Of a stretch of DNA of 64,000 nucleotides, positions 18,601-26,468 are shown in pieces. Within the stretch, counting starts at the first letter, position 1; each line of letters opens with the position of its first letter. Both the position numbers and the translations under genes were made by a program. This DNA is from Magnetococcus marinus MC-1 (lineage in GTDB: Bacteria > Pseudomonadota > Magnetococcia > Magnetococcales > Magnetococcaceae), in the NCBI RefSeq assembly GCF_000014865.1, contig NC_008576.1, positions 2,323,501-2,387,500 of the forward strand, written 5' to 3'. Below the pieces are notes generated by a model. It worked only from the letters and a program-made list of their open reading frames with translations, searched no databases and was not told where the DNA came from.

Positions 18601-19581
18601 AAAGTGCTTGCCCAAGGTCGAGATTTGGCGTTGCTCCAAGAGCACTACGCGGAGGATGCCCGTGACCGCTTTGAGGCGCTGCCCAAAGTGAGCCATGAAA
18701 AGAGCGGGCTGCTCAACTGGAATTTTGACCCCCTGCCCCTGCGCATGGCTTTAATGACCGAACGCAACCGCCCCATCACCTGCTACCCCGCCCTGCGGGA
18801 TGATGGCGGCAGTGTGGGTATCGCCATGGCCGAAACCCAAGAGCAGGCCCAACGCATGCACCATGCTGGGCTTCGTCGGCTGTTGCTGCTGCAAGTGCAC
18901 CAGCAAGTCAAGATGGTCCAAAAAAACCCGCCCATCTCCAACCAAGCATTGGCACACTACACCCATCTTGAGCGCAAAGAGGTGCTGGTAAAATCCCTAT
19001 TACATGCCGCCGCCGATCGGGTATTTTTTGAAAACCAAGGGGTGCTGCCGGAACAGGTGCGTAATCAGGCAGATTTCCAGAAGATACTGGCCCAAGGTCG
19101 CGCCCACCTTATTCCAGAAGTCGAGGCCATGGGTAAGCTGTTGGATGAAACCTTTGTGCAGTTTGGGCTATTGCGCAACGCTTTAAAAAAGCCCATGTAT
19201 CCCACTCAACAAAAGGTGGCCATGGACATTGAAGCCCATTTGGACAAACTGCTAGGCCAGGGATTTCTACGCACCACGCCCCCCCAATGGCTGAGCCACT
19301 TACCCCGCTATCTAAAAGCCATGCTGCTACGTTTAGAGCGAGGCCGCCACAATAGCGGTAAAGATCTGGAGCGGCAGGCCGAGTATAGCGTCTGGCAGGA
19401 AAAGTATGACCGGCTCATGGAAAAGTATCAGCACGAAACTCATCTACCAGCAGCATTGGTGCTGTTTAGGTGGGCTTTGGAGGAGTATCGCGTCTCACTG
19501 TTTGCCCAGGATCTCAAAACAGCCATACCCGTCTCCCACAAACGTATGGAGGGTTATTATCGGGATGTGCCCCCGCGCTAA
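15664..19581 (+). CDS. hrpA: ATP-dependent RNA helicase HrpA
   Basis: A 1305-residue DEAH-box helicase, the usual HrpA length. Motif I (SGETGSGKTTQ) is near residue 105, motif II (IIIDEAHERSLN) near 200, SAT near 235, and helicase C motifs (STNVAETSLTVP, QRKGRCGR) near 350-400. HA2 and OB regions and the long DUF3418 C-terminal domain typical of HrpA follow. In E. coli HrpA rescues stalled colliding ribosomes. It is coupled to rsmJ and ends at a strong terminator. Confidence 0.97.
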   Translation: MENQEITALLKGWAEDVAHTMIRHRHGLRRALGALQQDHRQGRAIAPHALEKFRQRLTASCDEVAKRRQQLPILRYPEQLPISSKREAIQQAIAQHQIIVLSGETGSGKTTQLPKICLELGLGVHGYIGVTQPRRIAASGIAQFLASDLGTPLGEKVGYKVRFHDQVGEHALVKVLTDGMLLAETQQDRFLSRYEAIIIDEAHERSLNIDFLLGLLKGITVRRPDLKIIISSATLDTDKFAAHFNHAPIISVSGRTYPVAVRYNPLDEKNEPDSDQRMEALLFAVEELFEDLPDGDVLIFLPGEREIKEAAEALRKHHPAHVEIVPLYARLSAKEQQRIFNPGSKRRIILSTNVAETSLTVPRIHGVIDTGLARMSRFSTRTQVQRLPIERISQASANQRKGRCGRLAAGICIRLYSEDDFNQRPLYTDPEVLRTSLAAVILTMKALKLGDPHKFPFIDAPKPTAIREGIRLLKELDGLDDNENLTDIGRQLAHLPLDPRLARMLLAAERFHCLQELLILAAALSTQDPREFPEAEKGGAKQHHARFSEPRSEFIGRLRLWRHIEEMAEQARSKTQLRNALKKQYLSPLRVREWQDITHQLTRTVKELGLKLNEAPGDYAAIHKALLAGLLGNLGMKGEKHQYDGVRGLSFHIFPGSELFGKSPKWVVAAELVETSKLYARLLAQIEPEWVEEVAPHLVKKHPFDPHWEKRAAQTMVYERVTLFGLTLIPKRSVPYAPIAPADARAMFIHNGLVAGDMHSNAPFYQHNRALIEEAEGLEHRTRERGYLADDQALFDFFDGVLPPDINNLQALDQWRRSAERKNPKALFLPREVVFQQRANLDDAQFPGHITLRDHELALIYQFNPGQGNDGVTTVIPLPVLNQFRTADFQWLVPGLLEEKIVGLFKILPKRYRRHLVPLPQTAKWCAAQLPFNQGTLTALLARLIEPKVGEEIPPDAWQWENLPEHLQMNFRIVDDSNRKVLAQGRDLALLQEHYAEDARDRFEALPKVSHEKSGLLNWNFDPLPLRMALMTERNRPITCYPALRDDGGSVGIAMAETQEQAQRMHHAGLRRLLLLQVHQQVKMVQKNPPISNQALAHYTHLERKEVLVKSLLHAAADRVFFENQGVLPEQVRNQADFQKILAQGRAHLIPEVEAMGKLLDETFVQFGLLRNALKKPMYPTQQKVAMDIEAHLDKLLGQGFLRTTPPQWLSHLPRYLKAMLLRLERGRHNSGKDLERQAEYSVWQEKYDRLMEKYQHETHLPAALVLFRWALEEYRVSLFAQDLKTAIPVSHKRMEGYYRDVPPR

Positions 19582-19610
19582 AGGTGAGAGACCCCTTTTG
19601 CAAGAACCAT

Positions 19611-19641
19611 AAAAAAAAGCGCGATAAACGCGCTTTTTTTT
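19611..19641. terminator. Intrinsic terminator after hrpA
   Basis: A-run, AGCGCG, four- to five-base loop, CGCGCT and T-run form a symmetric hairpin. It ends hrpA on the plus strand and would serve the converging secG transcript on the minus strand. Confidence 0.92.
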
Positions 19642-19724
19642 AATCTTATGTTGGGCACACCAAACAGCCAAGAGCAGAGCAACGAGCCTCTGCAATCGCA
19701 TGGGCATCCAACGGAGGGAGCGTA

Positions 19725-20099
19725 CTACTCCACAGGAATAGGTTTGCTACCGGTATTCTCCACCGGTTTGGCCTCTTTGGGAACCAAGGGTAGTTCCGGT
19801 GCAGCGGGCAGCTTTTGCTCTTGGGCCGTAGGCGCTTTTACCCCATCCATCACCGAGCTGGCATTGCTCCCTTTGGTGGAAATAAAGGTCAAGGTCATGC
19901 TGCTCAGCAAAAAGATCGCCGCCACTCCAGCGGTAAATTTACCCATAAAGCTGCCCCCACCAGAAGCGCCAAACACGCTCTGAGAAGAGCCACCGCCAAA
20001 GGCAGCACCCATATCGGTACCACTGCCTTTTTGGAGCAGCACCACACTGATAAGGATCAGACACGCCATAACATGGAGTACGGTAATCAACAGGGTCAT
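19725..20099 (-). CDS. secG: Preprotein translocase subunit SecG
   Basis: A 124-residue SecG with two hydrophobic helices (LLITVLHVMACLILISVVLL and GKFTAGVAAIFLLSSMTL) separated by the Gly/Ser-rich family loop MGAAFGGGSSQSVFG. The C-terminal 50 residues are Pro/Lys/Glu-rich, a common variable tail. The ATG at 20099 matches the family N-terminus; the open frame upstream is not conserved. It follows tpiA by 87 bp, the standard tpiA-secG order. SecG assists SecYEG-mediated export. Confidence 0.94.
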   Translation of the reverse strand: MTLLITVLHVMACLILISVVLLQKGSGTDMGAAFGGGSSQSVFGASGGGSFMGKFTAGVAAIFLLSSMTLTFISTKGSNASSVMDGVKAPTAQEQKLPAAPELPLVPKEAKPVENTGSKPIPVE

Positions 20100-20186
20100 C
20101 GTAGGTCGGGCTCCAAAAAGCAAGACAGCGGCGTGGTAAACACCACCCCGCTGCCAAATTTGTTCATTCGGCAACTAAGCCGCCTA

Positions 20187-20954
20187 TTATGCCGTTAAAC
20201 CATCCATGATGGCAAGGAAATCATTCGCCTTTAATGCTGCCCCGCCGATCAAACCGCCATCCACATCGGCTTGTCCCAACAATTCCTTGGCATTATCGGG
20301 TTTCATGGAACCGCCATAGAGAATACGTACCGCATCGGCCACATTGGCCCCCAACTCTTTAGCCAGCAGACCACGGATAAAGGCATGGGCTTCTTGCGCC
20401 TGGGCGGTGCTGGCCACTTTTCCGGTGCCAATGGCCCAAACCGGTTCATACGCCACCACCAGTTGCTGCTGTTTTGCCGCATCAGCGGGCAGCACCGGCA
20501 AGCAGGCCAGCAGTTGTTGCTCCAACACCTGCATGGTCTGTTCCGCTTCACGCTGCTCTAGGGTCTCACCCACGCAAAGAATGGGGGTCAAACCATCCCG
20601 ATAGGCAGAGGCTACCTTTTGTGCCACCTGTTCATTGGTTTCACCAAACAGCGTGCGCCGCTCAGAATGGCCCAGGATCACATAGCTACAGCCAACATCC
20701 TTGAGCATCTCACCGGAGATCTCACCGGTAAACGCGCCACTGCTGGCAACAGCCATATTTTGCGCACCAAGATCCACACCTGAACCGGCCACAACCCCCT
20801 GCACCGCACTGAGCACGGTAAAGGTGGGGCACACCAATACATCGCAATCGGGCTTGTTTGCGGCCACACCATCCCGCACAGCGGTGGCTAGGGCTGTGGC
20901 CGCTTGGGTCGTACCGTTCAACTTCCAGTTACCAGCAATTAAAGCTCGACGCAT
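20187..20954 (-). CDS. tpiA: Triosephosphate isomerase
   Basis: A 255-residue TIM-barrel glycolytic enzyme interconverting DHAP and glyceraldehyde 3-phosphate. Lys in AGNWKLNGT, His in VILGHSERR and the catalytic Glu in VAYEPVWAIGTGK are all present, as is the phosphate-binding YGGSMKPDN. It lies between pgk and secG and is probably expressed with both, forming a lower-glycolysis/Calvin-cycle gene block with pgk. Confidence 0.98.
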   Translation of the reverse strand: MRRALIAGNWKLNGTTQAATALATAVRDGVAANKPDCDVLVCPTFTVLSAVQGVVAGSGVDLGAQNMAVASSGAFTGEISGEMLKDVGCSYVILGHSERRTLFGETNEQVAQKVASAYRDGLTPILCVGETLEQREAEQTMQVLEQQLLACLPVLPADAAKQQQLVVAYEPVWAIGTGKVASTAQAQEAHAFIRGLLAKELGANVADAVRILYGGSMKPDNAKELLGQADVDGGLIGGAALKANDFLAIMDGLTA

Positions 20955-21116
20955 CGTCTCCGACTCCGTACCTAAAATGGGATAATCGAGGGGGGCAACA
21001 CACCCTGCCCGCTTGTAAAAGCAGGCTCAAGCAGGTCGATACAGGTGTGCCTACCCCCTATTTTTTAACGCCAAGGCCAAGGGATCTTGCCCGGCTCTCT
21101 TGACCATTATGCTGCT

Positions 21117-22307
21117 CTATTTATCATCCAGCGAGGTGATACCGGGCAGCTGTTTGCCCTCCATCAACTCCAGCGAGGCCCCACCACCAGTGGAGATGTA
21201 AGAGAGTTGCTTGGCCACGCCCGCTTGTTTAACCGCCGCCGCCGTATCACCACCCCCGATCACCGAAAGACAATCACTCTCCGCCAACAAATGGGCCAAA
21301 TGGTTGGTGCCACTGGCAAAGGGGGCCATTTCAAACACCCCCATGGGGCCGTTCCAAATGACGGTTTTAACCCCCTCCAACGCCTTGGCAAACAGCTTGA
21401 CGCTCTCAGGCCCGATATCCAGCCCCATCCAGCCAGCGGGTAGTGCTTCTACCGAGCAGATCTGGGTATTGGCATCCTCACGAAAGGCGTCCGCCGCCAC
21501 GCAATCCACTGGCAGGATCAGGGATACCCCCTTCTCTTTGGCTTTAGCCAAGGTTTTTTCTGCCACCGGCAACATCTCATCTTCACACAACGAGTTGCCA
21601 ATTTCATAACCCATGGCTTTGAAGAAGGTGAAGGACATGCCACCGCCAATAATGATCTTATCCATTTTGTCCAGCAGCGCCTCGATCACATCAATCTTGC
21701 CTGAGATCTTGGCCCCCCCCAAAATGGCCATGACCGGACGCTCGGGCGCACCCAATACCTTATCAAAATAGTCCATCTCATCGGCCATCAAAAACCCGGC
21801 CACCGCAGGGCGCACAAACTCGGTAATGCCCACATTGGACGAATGGGCCCGGTGTGCCGTGCCAAAGGCATCGTTTACCACCACATCGGCCAACTTGGCA
21901 AAACCCTTGGAAAGCTCAACATCCGCCTTGGTTTCACCCTTGTGAAAACGCACATTCTCCAGCAACACCACATCACCATCCTGCATGGCGGCCACCATTG
22001 CTTCGACCTCGGCCCCTACACAATCTGGGGCCAGCTTGACCGGTTGGCCCAACAGCGCGGCAAGCGCTTCACCCGCAGGCTTTAGTGAAAATTCGGGTTC
22101 AAACTTATCCCCTGAGGGGCGCCCCAAGTGAGAAGCCAAAATTACTTTAGCCCCCTGCTCAATGGCATAACGAATGGTGGGCAGCGCACCCTGAATGCGC
22201 TTATCGCTGCGGACCGTGCCATCCTCATTGAGGGGCACATTAAAATCCACACGCATGAAAACCCGCTTACCTTTGATGTCAATATCACGGATGGTACGCT
22301 TGTTCAT
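21117..22307 (-). CDS. pgk: Phosphoglycerate kinase
   Basis: A 396-residue Pgk. The ATG at 22307 is chosen for the family N-terminus ([20 protein letters not shown]) and a GAGG just upstream; the frame could extend 21 codons. Typical sites include [44 protein letters not shown] and the C-terminal [13 protein letters not shown] nucleotide loop. It makes or uses ATP at the 1,3-bisphosphoglycerate step. It starts about 60 bp after the chaperone gene upstream and is followed by tpiA. Confidence 0.98.
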   Translation of the reverse strand: MNKRTIRDIDIKGKRVFMRVDFNVPLNEDGTVRSDKRIQGALPTIRYAIEQGAKVILASHLGRPSGDKFEPEFSLKPAGEALAALLGQPVKLAPDCVGAEVEAMVAAMQDGDVVLLENVRFHKGETKADVELSKGFAKLADVVVNDAFGTAHRAHSSNVGITEFVRPAVAGFLMADEMDYFDKVLGAPERPVMAILGGAKISGKIDVIEALLDKMDKIIIGGGMSFTFFKAMGYEIGNSLCEDEMLPVAEKTLAKAKEKGVSLILPVDCVAADAFREDANTQICSVEALPAGWMGLDIGPESVKLFAKALEGVKTVIWNGPMGVFEMAPFASGTNHLAHLLAESDCLSVIGGGDTAAAVKQAGVAKQLSYISTGGGASLELMEGKQLPGITSLDDK

Positions 22308-22369
22308 GAGAACCTCATCACTTTTTGGAGACGCATTCATTAGAAAAACAGGGCTCGCATAGAGGGTCA

Positions 22370-22933
22370 TTACTCTGCGGGCAACAGCTCAATGGGGAGT
22401 TTGACCACCAGATCGAGTTTAGCGATATCATCCAGACTTTGGAACAACAGTTCAACCCTGCTGTCGTTCAAATCGGCTTTTCCATCCAAAATATTGCGTA
22501 TGATGGCCGCTTTCATGGCATCGTCATCATGGTTTTCAATGGCGGTCACATAGGCGTTACGTCGTCCCTGTGCATGGGGCAATAGTTTATGCATGCGCGC
22601 CCCTAAGCGCACATCCAGCACCCCGCGATCCCGCAAACTATAATCAAAGCCTTCAAAGGTGACGTTCCATAAGACTTGGTTAAGCTGTATGGCCTGGGCT
22701 TGGGTGCAGGTAGCCTTAATTTTGGCTTGGGCTGCACTGAGCCAAAAGACCGCCAACTCAAAATTGAGGTCAAAGGTGGGCTCCATCTTTAAGGGGCCTT
22801 GGGGCTGGCTGAGCAGCACCACGCGCTCGGCGATGTTATTATACAACGCCGTAGCCCAGGGTTTTAGAGACGCTTCCAACCGCTCCTGGTCCGATTTACC
22901 CAGGAAAGGCACAATTTTTTGCAAAAACGACAT
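22370..22933 (-). CDS. Ubiquinol-cytochrome c chaperone family protein (CBP3-like)
   Basis: A 187-residue soluble protein from the ATG at 22933. The segment [19 protein letters not shown], followed by [16 protein letters not shown], matches the signature of the ubiquinol-cytochrome c chaperone domain (CBP3/UQCC1 family), in which a D-x-LRE-x-GVGD block is followed by a K-x-F-x-GR-x-x-AY block. In mitochondria the homologue helps make and assemble cytochrome b of the bc1 complex, so a role in bc1 assembly is inferred. The protein stops 63 bp before pgk. No bc1 genes are present in this window. Confidence 0.72.
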   Translation of the reverse strand: MSFLQKIVPFLGKSDQERLEASLKPWATALYNNIAERVVLLSQPQGPLKMEPTFDLNFELAVFWLSAAQAKIKATCTQAQAIQLNQVLWNVTFEGFDYSLRDRGVLDVRLGARMHKLLPHAQGRRNAYVTAIENHDDDAMKAAIIRNILDGKADLNDSRVELLFQSLDDIAKLDLVVKLPIELLPAE

Positions 22934-23364
22934 GGTGGCTTGGCTCCAGCCAGAGGGTGAAAGAAAAGCCCAATGCGTCACGGGCCGAAAAATGCTGGCC
23001 CGGTGCAATACGCATGGGATTGCGGAACCCTATTGTAACCACTGAAATCGACGGTGCAAGCGGCTTCGCATGGAGCAAACCCAAGCGATGAAAATTTAGC
23101 GCATGCCGATGAGGTGGTATGTCCCATGCATTGTTTTACGCTGTGGTCATCCGTTTGCCAAGCACCATCGGCACTGGACAACCAGGGGCAAGGTTTTTTT
23201 CCGGCACCCATCTACCCTTGTTCCGGGTTGCGGCCCATGTTAGGAATGGGGGCTTTATCAGCACCGCTTGAAAGCAAGACATCCACAGACCCAATCGGGT
23301 TTGCGGTTGACAGAACCGACCTCAAACCTTTGGGTAACCGCTTTCTCAACGTCAGGACCTCTTC
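22934..23364. other. Divergent intergenic region
   Basis: About 430 bp between the minus-strand chaperone gene and the plus-strand lipoprotein gene, with no supported gene. TTGACA at 23307-23312 could be a -35 for the lipoprotein gene, but the -10 is weak. CGGTT-gacag-AACCG around it is a short inverted repeat. Nothing else stands out. Confidence 0.4.
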
Positions 23365-24054
23365 ATGTTTAAGCCGATTTTACTCTTTTTTGCCCTGTTA
23401 TTGGCCGTTGGGCTCAGCGGTTGTAAAACCCCTAACGTTGATAAAGGGGCTATTTTGGACCCAACCGCCCTGGCTAAATTGCAGGAGAACCAGTCCAATG
23501 TGCGCGATGTCCATGATCTGCTGGGTCCACCAACCCTGGTTAATATGTTGGACACTCCCCGCTGGATCTACATCATGGATCGCCGTGAAGAAGGGGAGCA
23601 AGCCATTAACCGCGTGGAGATCACCTTTGACCGTACCGGTGTGGTGCGCAAAGTTGAGCGTAATTTTGAAGATCAATTGCTGGCTCCGCAGGTGACCGAA
23701 AAGCTCTCTGAAAAGCCCCTCACCTGGTGGCGGCATACTTGGCGGGAAGCCAAAGGCAACATTATTGAGCACCCCGAGGGTTCGCCCGAGTGGTTAAAAA
23801 ATGATTTGAGCGCGCAGGATGATAAACAGTTGCTCTATCGGAAACTTTGGCAGCGTGTAAAAAATATTGGCCGTCAGCCCAAAGAGGTGAACAGCACCGC
23901 CGTTTCTAAGGAAGAGGCCGATGCGCTTGAAGCACAAAAGACCAAAAGTGAGCGGTTTTGGGGGTGGATTAAGAACGACCGCACACCTCCGCCACCTGCC
24001 GAGTTACGTGATCCCAAGGTATCTGACACGCTACCTGACTGGATGAAAAAATAA
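23365..24054 (+). CDS. BamE (SmpA/OmlA) domain lipoprotein
   Basis: A 229-residue predicted outer-membrane lipoprotein. The signal peptide ends in the lipobox LSGC with Cys20. Residues 27-90 (GAILDPTALAKLQENQSNVR then LLGPPTL) resemble the SmpA/OmlA fold, in which a GxxxxxV-xxLLGxP pattern is typical. The remaining 130 residues are charged, helical and less conserved, and the protein is longer than classical BamE (about 110). It could be the BamE subunit of the Bam complex or a paralogue. AGGA precedes the ATG. The next gene begins one base after the stop. Confidence 0.7.
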   Translation: MFKPILLFFALLLAVGLSGCKTPNVDKGAILDPTALAKLQENQSNVRDVHDLLGPPTLVNMLDTPRWIYIMDRREEGEQAINRVEITFDRTGVVRKVERNFEDQLLAPQVTEKLSEKPLTWWRHTWREAKGNIIEHPEGSPEWLKNDLSAQDDKQLLYRKLWQRVKNIGRQPKEVNSTAVSKEEADALEAQKTKSERFWGWIKNDRTPPPPAELRDPKVSDTLPDWMKK

Positions 24055-24055
24055 A

Positions 24056-24781
24056 ATGTCTGCCCAACGTAAAATTGCCGTGATCGGTGGTACCAGCCTG
24101 TTGGAATCCCATCTTTTCAGCGGGGCTAAAGAGTACCCCATTGCGACCCCTTTTGGAAAAGTCACCCTGTTGGAAAAACAGGGCTTGGTCTTTTTACAGC
24201 GCCACGGGATGGACCACTACACACCACCACACTTGATTAACCATAAAGCCAACTTGGCGGGGTTAAAGGAGTATGGCATTACCCATCTGCTGGCCATTGG
24301 CTCAGTGGGCAGCATGAAGTTGGAGCACCCCCCCGGTACCTTTTTAATCCCGGATGATTTTCTAGGGCTGGATGTCTGTCCCACTTTTTTTGAAGATGCC
24401 CGTGGCCATCAAGTCCCTGGCTTTGATCCCGCATGGCGGCAGCAGATTTTAGCCGCATGGCCCCCCAGCGAATCCTTTGGCGCTCCCGTTGACGGGGGTG
24501 TCTACTGGCAGACCCGTGGCCCCCGTTTTGAAACCCAGGCAGAAATACGCATGTATCAAGCCTTTACCGATGTGGTGGGCATGACGGTAGCCTCGGAGTG
24601 CATTTTGGCCCGCGAGTTAGACCTCGCCTATGCAGCCATTTGCATTGTGGATAACTATGCCAATGGTATCTCTGACGAACCCCTCACCTATGCGGCCTTT
24701 AAACAAAAGGTGGCGGAAAATGAGGCACGCCTGGGCTCTCTACTGCATATTCTACTGGAACGTCTCTCCTCCCACCCATAG
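24056..24781 (+). CDS. MTA phosphorylase / purine nucleoside phosphorylase family
   Basis: A 241-residue member of the MTAP/PNP phosphorylase family. Conserved stretches are IAVIGGTSLLES, the HG-x-H-x-PPH motif (RHGMDHYTPPHLINHKAN), the ribose-phosphate site QTRGPRFETQAEIRMYQ and MTVASECILARELDL. The typical base-selecting Asp region reads VDNYANGI; an Asn replaces one usual position, so specificity (methylthioadenosine, methylthioinosine or others) is uncertain. A link to the MTA deaminase gene at 56.2 kb is possible: deamination to methylthioinosine followed by phosphorolysis is a known route. It is co-transcribed with the lipoprotein gene. Confidence 0.82.
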   Translation: MSAQRKIAVIGGTSLLESHLFSGAKEYPIATPFGKVTLLEKQGLVFLQRHGMDHYTPPHLINHKANLAGLKEYGITHLLAIGSVGSMKLEHPPGTFLIPDDFLGLDVCPTFFEDARGHQVPGFDPAWRQQILAAWPPSESFGAPVDGGVYWQTRGPRFETQAEIRMYQAFTDVVGMTVASECILARELDLAYAAICIVDNYANGISDEPLTYAAFKQKVAENEARLGSLLHILLERLSSHP

Positions 24782-24798
24782 AACGTCAAACCTTTATG

Positions 24799-24868
24799 GC
24801 GACAGGCCCTAACCGATAGAGAGCAAAGCCCCTGCTTTGGGTCGTAACCATCCGTTAGAGCCTGTCGC
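24799..24868. repeat. Long imperfect inverted repeat with nested hairpin
   Basis: Arms at 24799-24817 and 24850-24868 pair at 17 of 19 positions (GCGACAGGC core). Inside lies a smaller AAAGC-ccct-GCTTT stem. No T-run follows, so it is not a standard terminator, although it sits 18 bp after the phosphorylase stop. It could stabilise or terminate that transcript. Confidence 0.6.
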
Positions 24869-25314
24869 GCGATCTCCTCACCCCTTAGCGGCCTATCGAC
24901 GGCTGCCATTATCCCTTTTTTATCTTTAAAAAACGATATCTTAAATACCTATTCTACGGGGCCATCTCGGTGGCGTGTCGCCAGCAAAGATCTCCAACAT
25001 CCTTTCGGTCCGAAGCATGAACATCCCGTGAGTAGGGTCCATTTCATCGCATAATTTGGATCGTAGGGATCGTTAAAATTGATAGCTTATTTATCTTATT
25101 GATAATTTTAAAAAAAACAAACGACACCATGGATGCTCTATCTATAAAAAACACTTTCCTTTATCGTGGTTCTGGATTAATAGAGAGATGAGATTGTTTT
25201 TAAATTGAGCCGCGAGCACTCGTGTCTATCAGTATGAGGCAACAGCCCCTGCGACCCTGCCATGTTGCAGTCGTGTTTGGCCCTTTGGCGCAATGGTTAT
25301 TGAGGGGCAAAAAA
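24869..25314. other. AT-rich non-coding region before the oxygenase cassette
   Basis: No gene is supported. The stretch 24900-25200 is clearly more AT-rich than its surroundings, with runs such as GATAATTTTAAAAAAAAC near 25100. It probably contains the promoter of the oxygenase-GNAT-RimK genes. Part of it can be read upstream of the oxygenase start in frame, but lacks a convincing ribosome site. Confidence 0.4.
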
Positions 25315-25950
25315 ATGGATGTCGCAGAAGAAACCTTGCTCGAACAAAACTTGTTTCATGAAATTATAGAATCCATGGTTCAGCATCGCCCTTATGTATG
25401 CCATCAACAGGGTAATTTGCCCATGTTGCTGGCGTTGCATCAAGAGGTTACGGCCCAGCATCAAGGGGGCCATCTGCGCCGGGCCGGGGTAGGACGAGCC
25501 GACGGACACCACATAAACGATGCCCTACGTACCGACCTAATCCTTTGGTTGGACGGCACCACCGCCGCACAACTGGCTTACATGGCATGGCTAGAGCGTC
25601 TACGGCTGACGTTAAATGCCGCCCTGCAATTGGGGCTTTTTTATGTAGAGTCCCAATTTAGCTGTTATCAACCAGGAGGTTACTACCGCCGTCACAAAGA
25701 TGCCTTTGTGGGGGAGGAAAACCGCATTGTTACCGTTGTGACCTATCTTAACCCTCAGTGGCAGGCGCATCATGGCGGGGCGCTGTTGATTCACCCTAGT
25801 GGGCATGGTCTTACACTCACCGTGCAACCCAAACTCGGCACCATGGTCTGTTTTCTTAGTGAGGCGTGGCCTCATGAGGTCAGCCCCACCCAGTGTGACC
25901 GCTACGCCATTGCCAGTTGGTTTCGCCGGAACCCAGGACCGCTGTTATGA
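25315..25950 (+). CDS. 2OG-Fe(II) oxygenase superfamily protein
   Basis: A 211-residue prolyl-4-hydroxylase-like dioxygenase. The ATG at 25315 has a near-perfect GAGGGG seven bases upstream; the frame opens earlier at a GTG (25222) without such a site. Iron ligands appear as H-x-D in YYRRHKDAFVG and a distal His in SEAWPHEVSP. The 2-oxoglutarate Arg lies downstream in CDRYAIASWFRR, and LNPQW and GGALLIH mark the core strands. It would hydroxylate a small molecule, peptide or protein. Its TGA overlaps the next ATG (ATGA), so it is coupled to the GNAT gene and probably to the RimK-type ligase gene. Confidence 0.85.
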   Translation: MDVAEETLLEQNLFHEIIESMVQHRPYVCHQQGNLPMLLALHQEVTAQHQGGHLRRAGVGRADGHHINDALRTDLILWLDGTTAAQLAYMAWLERLRLTLNAALQLGLFYVESQFSCYQPGGYYRRHKDAFVGEENRIVTVVTYLNPQWQAHHGGALLIHPSGHGLTLTVQPKLGTMVCFLSEAWPHEVSPTQCDRYAIASWFRRNPGPLL

Positions 25951-26423
25951 CCCAACGCAGCGCTACGATCACCGCCCCTAGCACGCTACGCGTTGGCCGC
26001 AGGGAGGATATTGATTCTTTGGTGATTTTAGAAAATCAAAGCTTTAGTGGCGACCGTCTTAGTCGACGCGGGCTGCTGCGTATGCTCACAGGCACCGCCC
26101 ACGCCGTGCTATTGGTGGCTGAGCGACAGGGGCAGATCGTGGGATACGGGGCAGTGTTGTTACGACAAGGCACCCAGCTAGCCCGGCTCTACTCCCTCGC
26201 CGTTGCCGCAGAGGTACGGGGGCTAGGTATTGGAGCAGCATTGCTCACCGCATTAGAGCAAGCGACCCTAGAGAAGGGCCGCCACCGCCTACGCCTTGAG
26301 GTGCGGGTGGATAATGCAGCGGCATTAACCCTCTACCGCAACCGTGGATATGTCCTAATTGGGCGTATTGAAGGCTATTATGAAGATGACACCGCCGCTT
26401 GGCGTATGGAGCGGTGTCTTTAG
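25947..26423 (+). CDS. GNAT family N-acetyltransferase, RimI-like
   Basis: A 158-residue acetyltransferase starting in a 4-bp ATGA overlap with the oxygenase gene. The acetyl-CoA site is LAVAAEVRGLGIGAALLTAL (R/Q-x-x-G-x-G/A), followed by LRLEVRVDNAAALTLYRNRGY and the C-terminal motif GRIEGYYEDDTAAWRM. This resembles RimI and amino-acid or peptide acetyltransferases. The target is unknown. It may be a product of the cassette's own pathway. A 45-bp gap separates it from the RimK-type gene. Confidence 0.86.
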   Translation: MTQRSATITAPSTLRVGRREDIDSLVILENQSFSGDRLSRRGLLRMLTGTAHAVLLVAERQGQIVGYGAVLLRQGTQLARLYSLAVAAEVRGLGIGAALLTALEQATLEKGRHRLRLEVRVDNAAALTLYRNRGYVLIGRIEGYYEDDTAAWRMERCL

Positions 26424-26468
26424 CTCTATCAACAGGTTTAGGCAACAATAAGAAAGGTGGAACACAGA

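Noticed and set aside
23054-23695. 213-residue plus-strand frame
   Set aside because: Mostly overlaps the BamE-like lipoprotein gene in another frame; that gene has a lipobox and a ribosome site.
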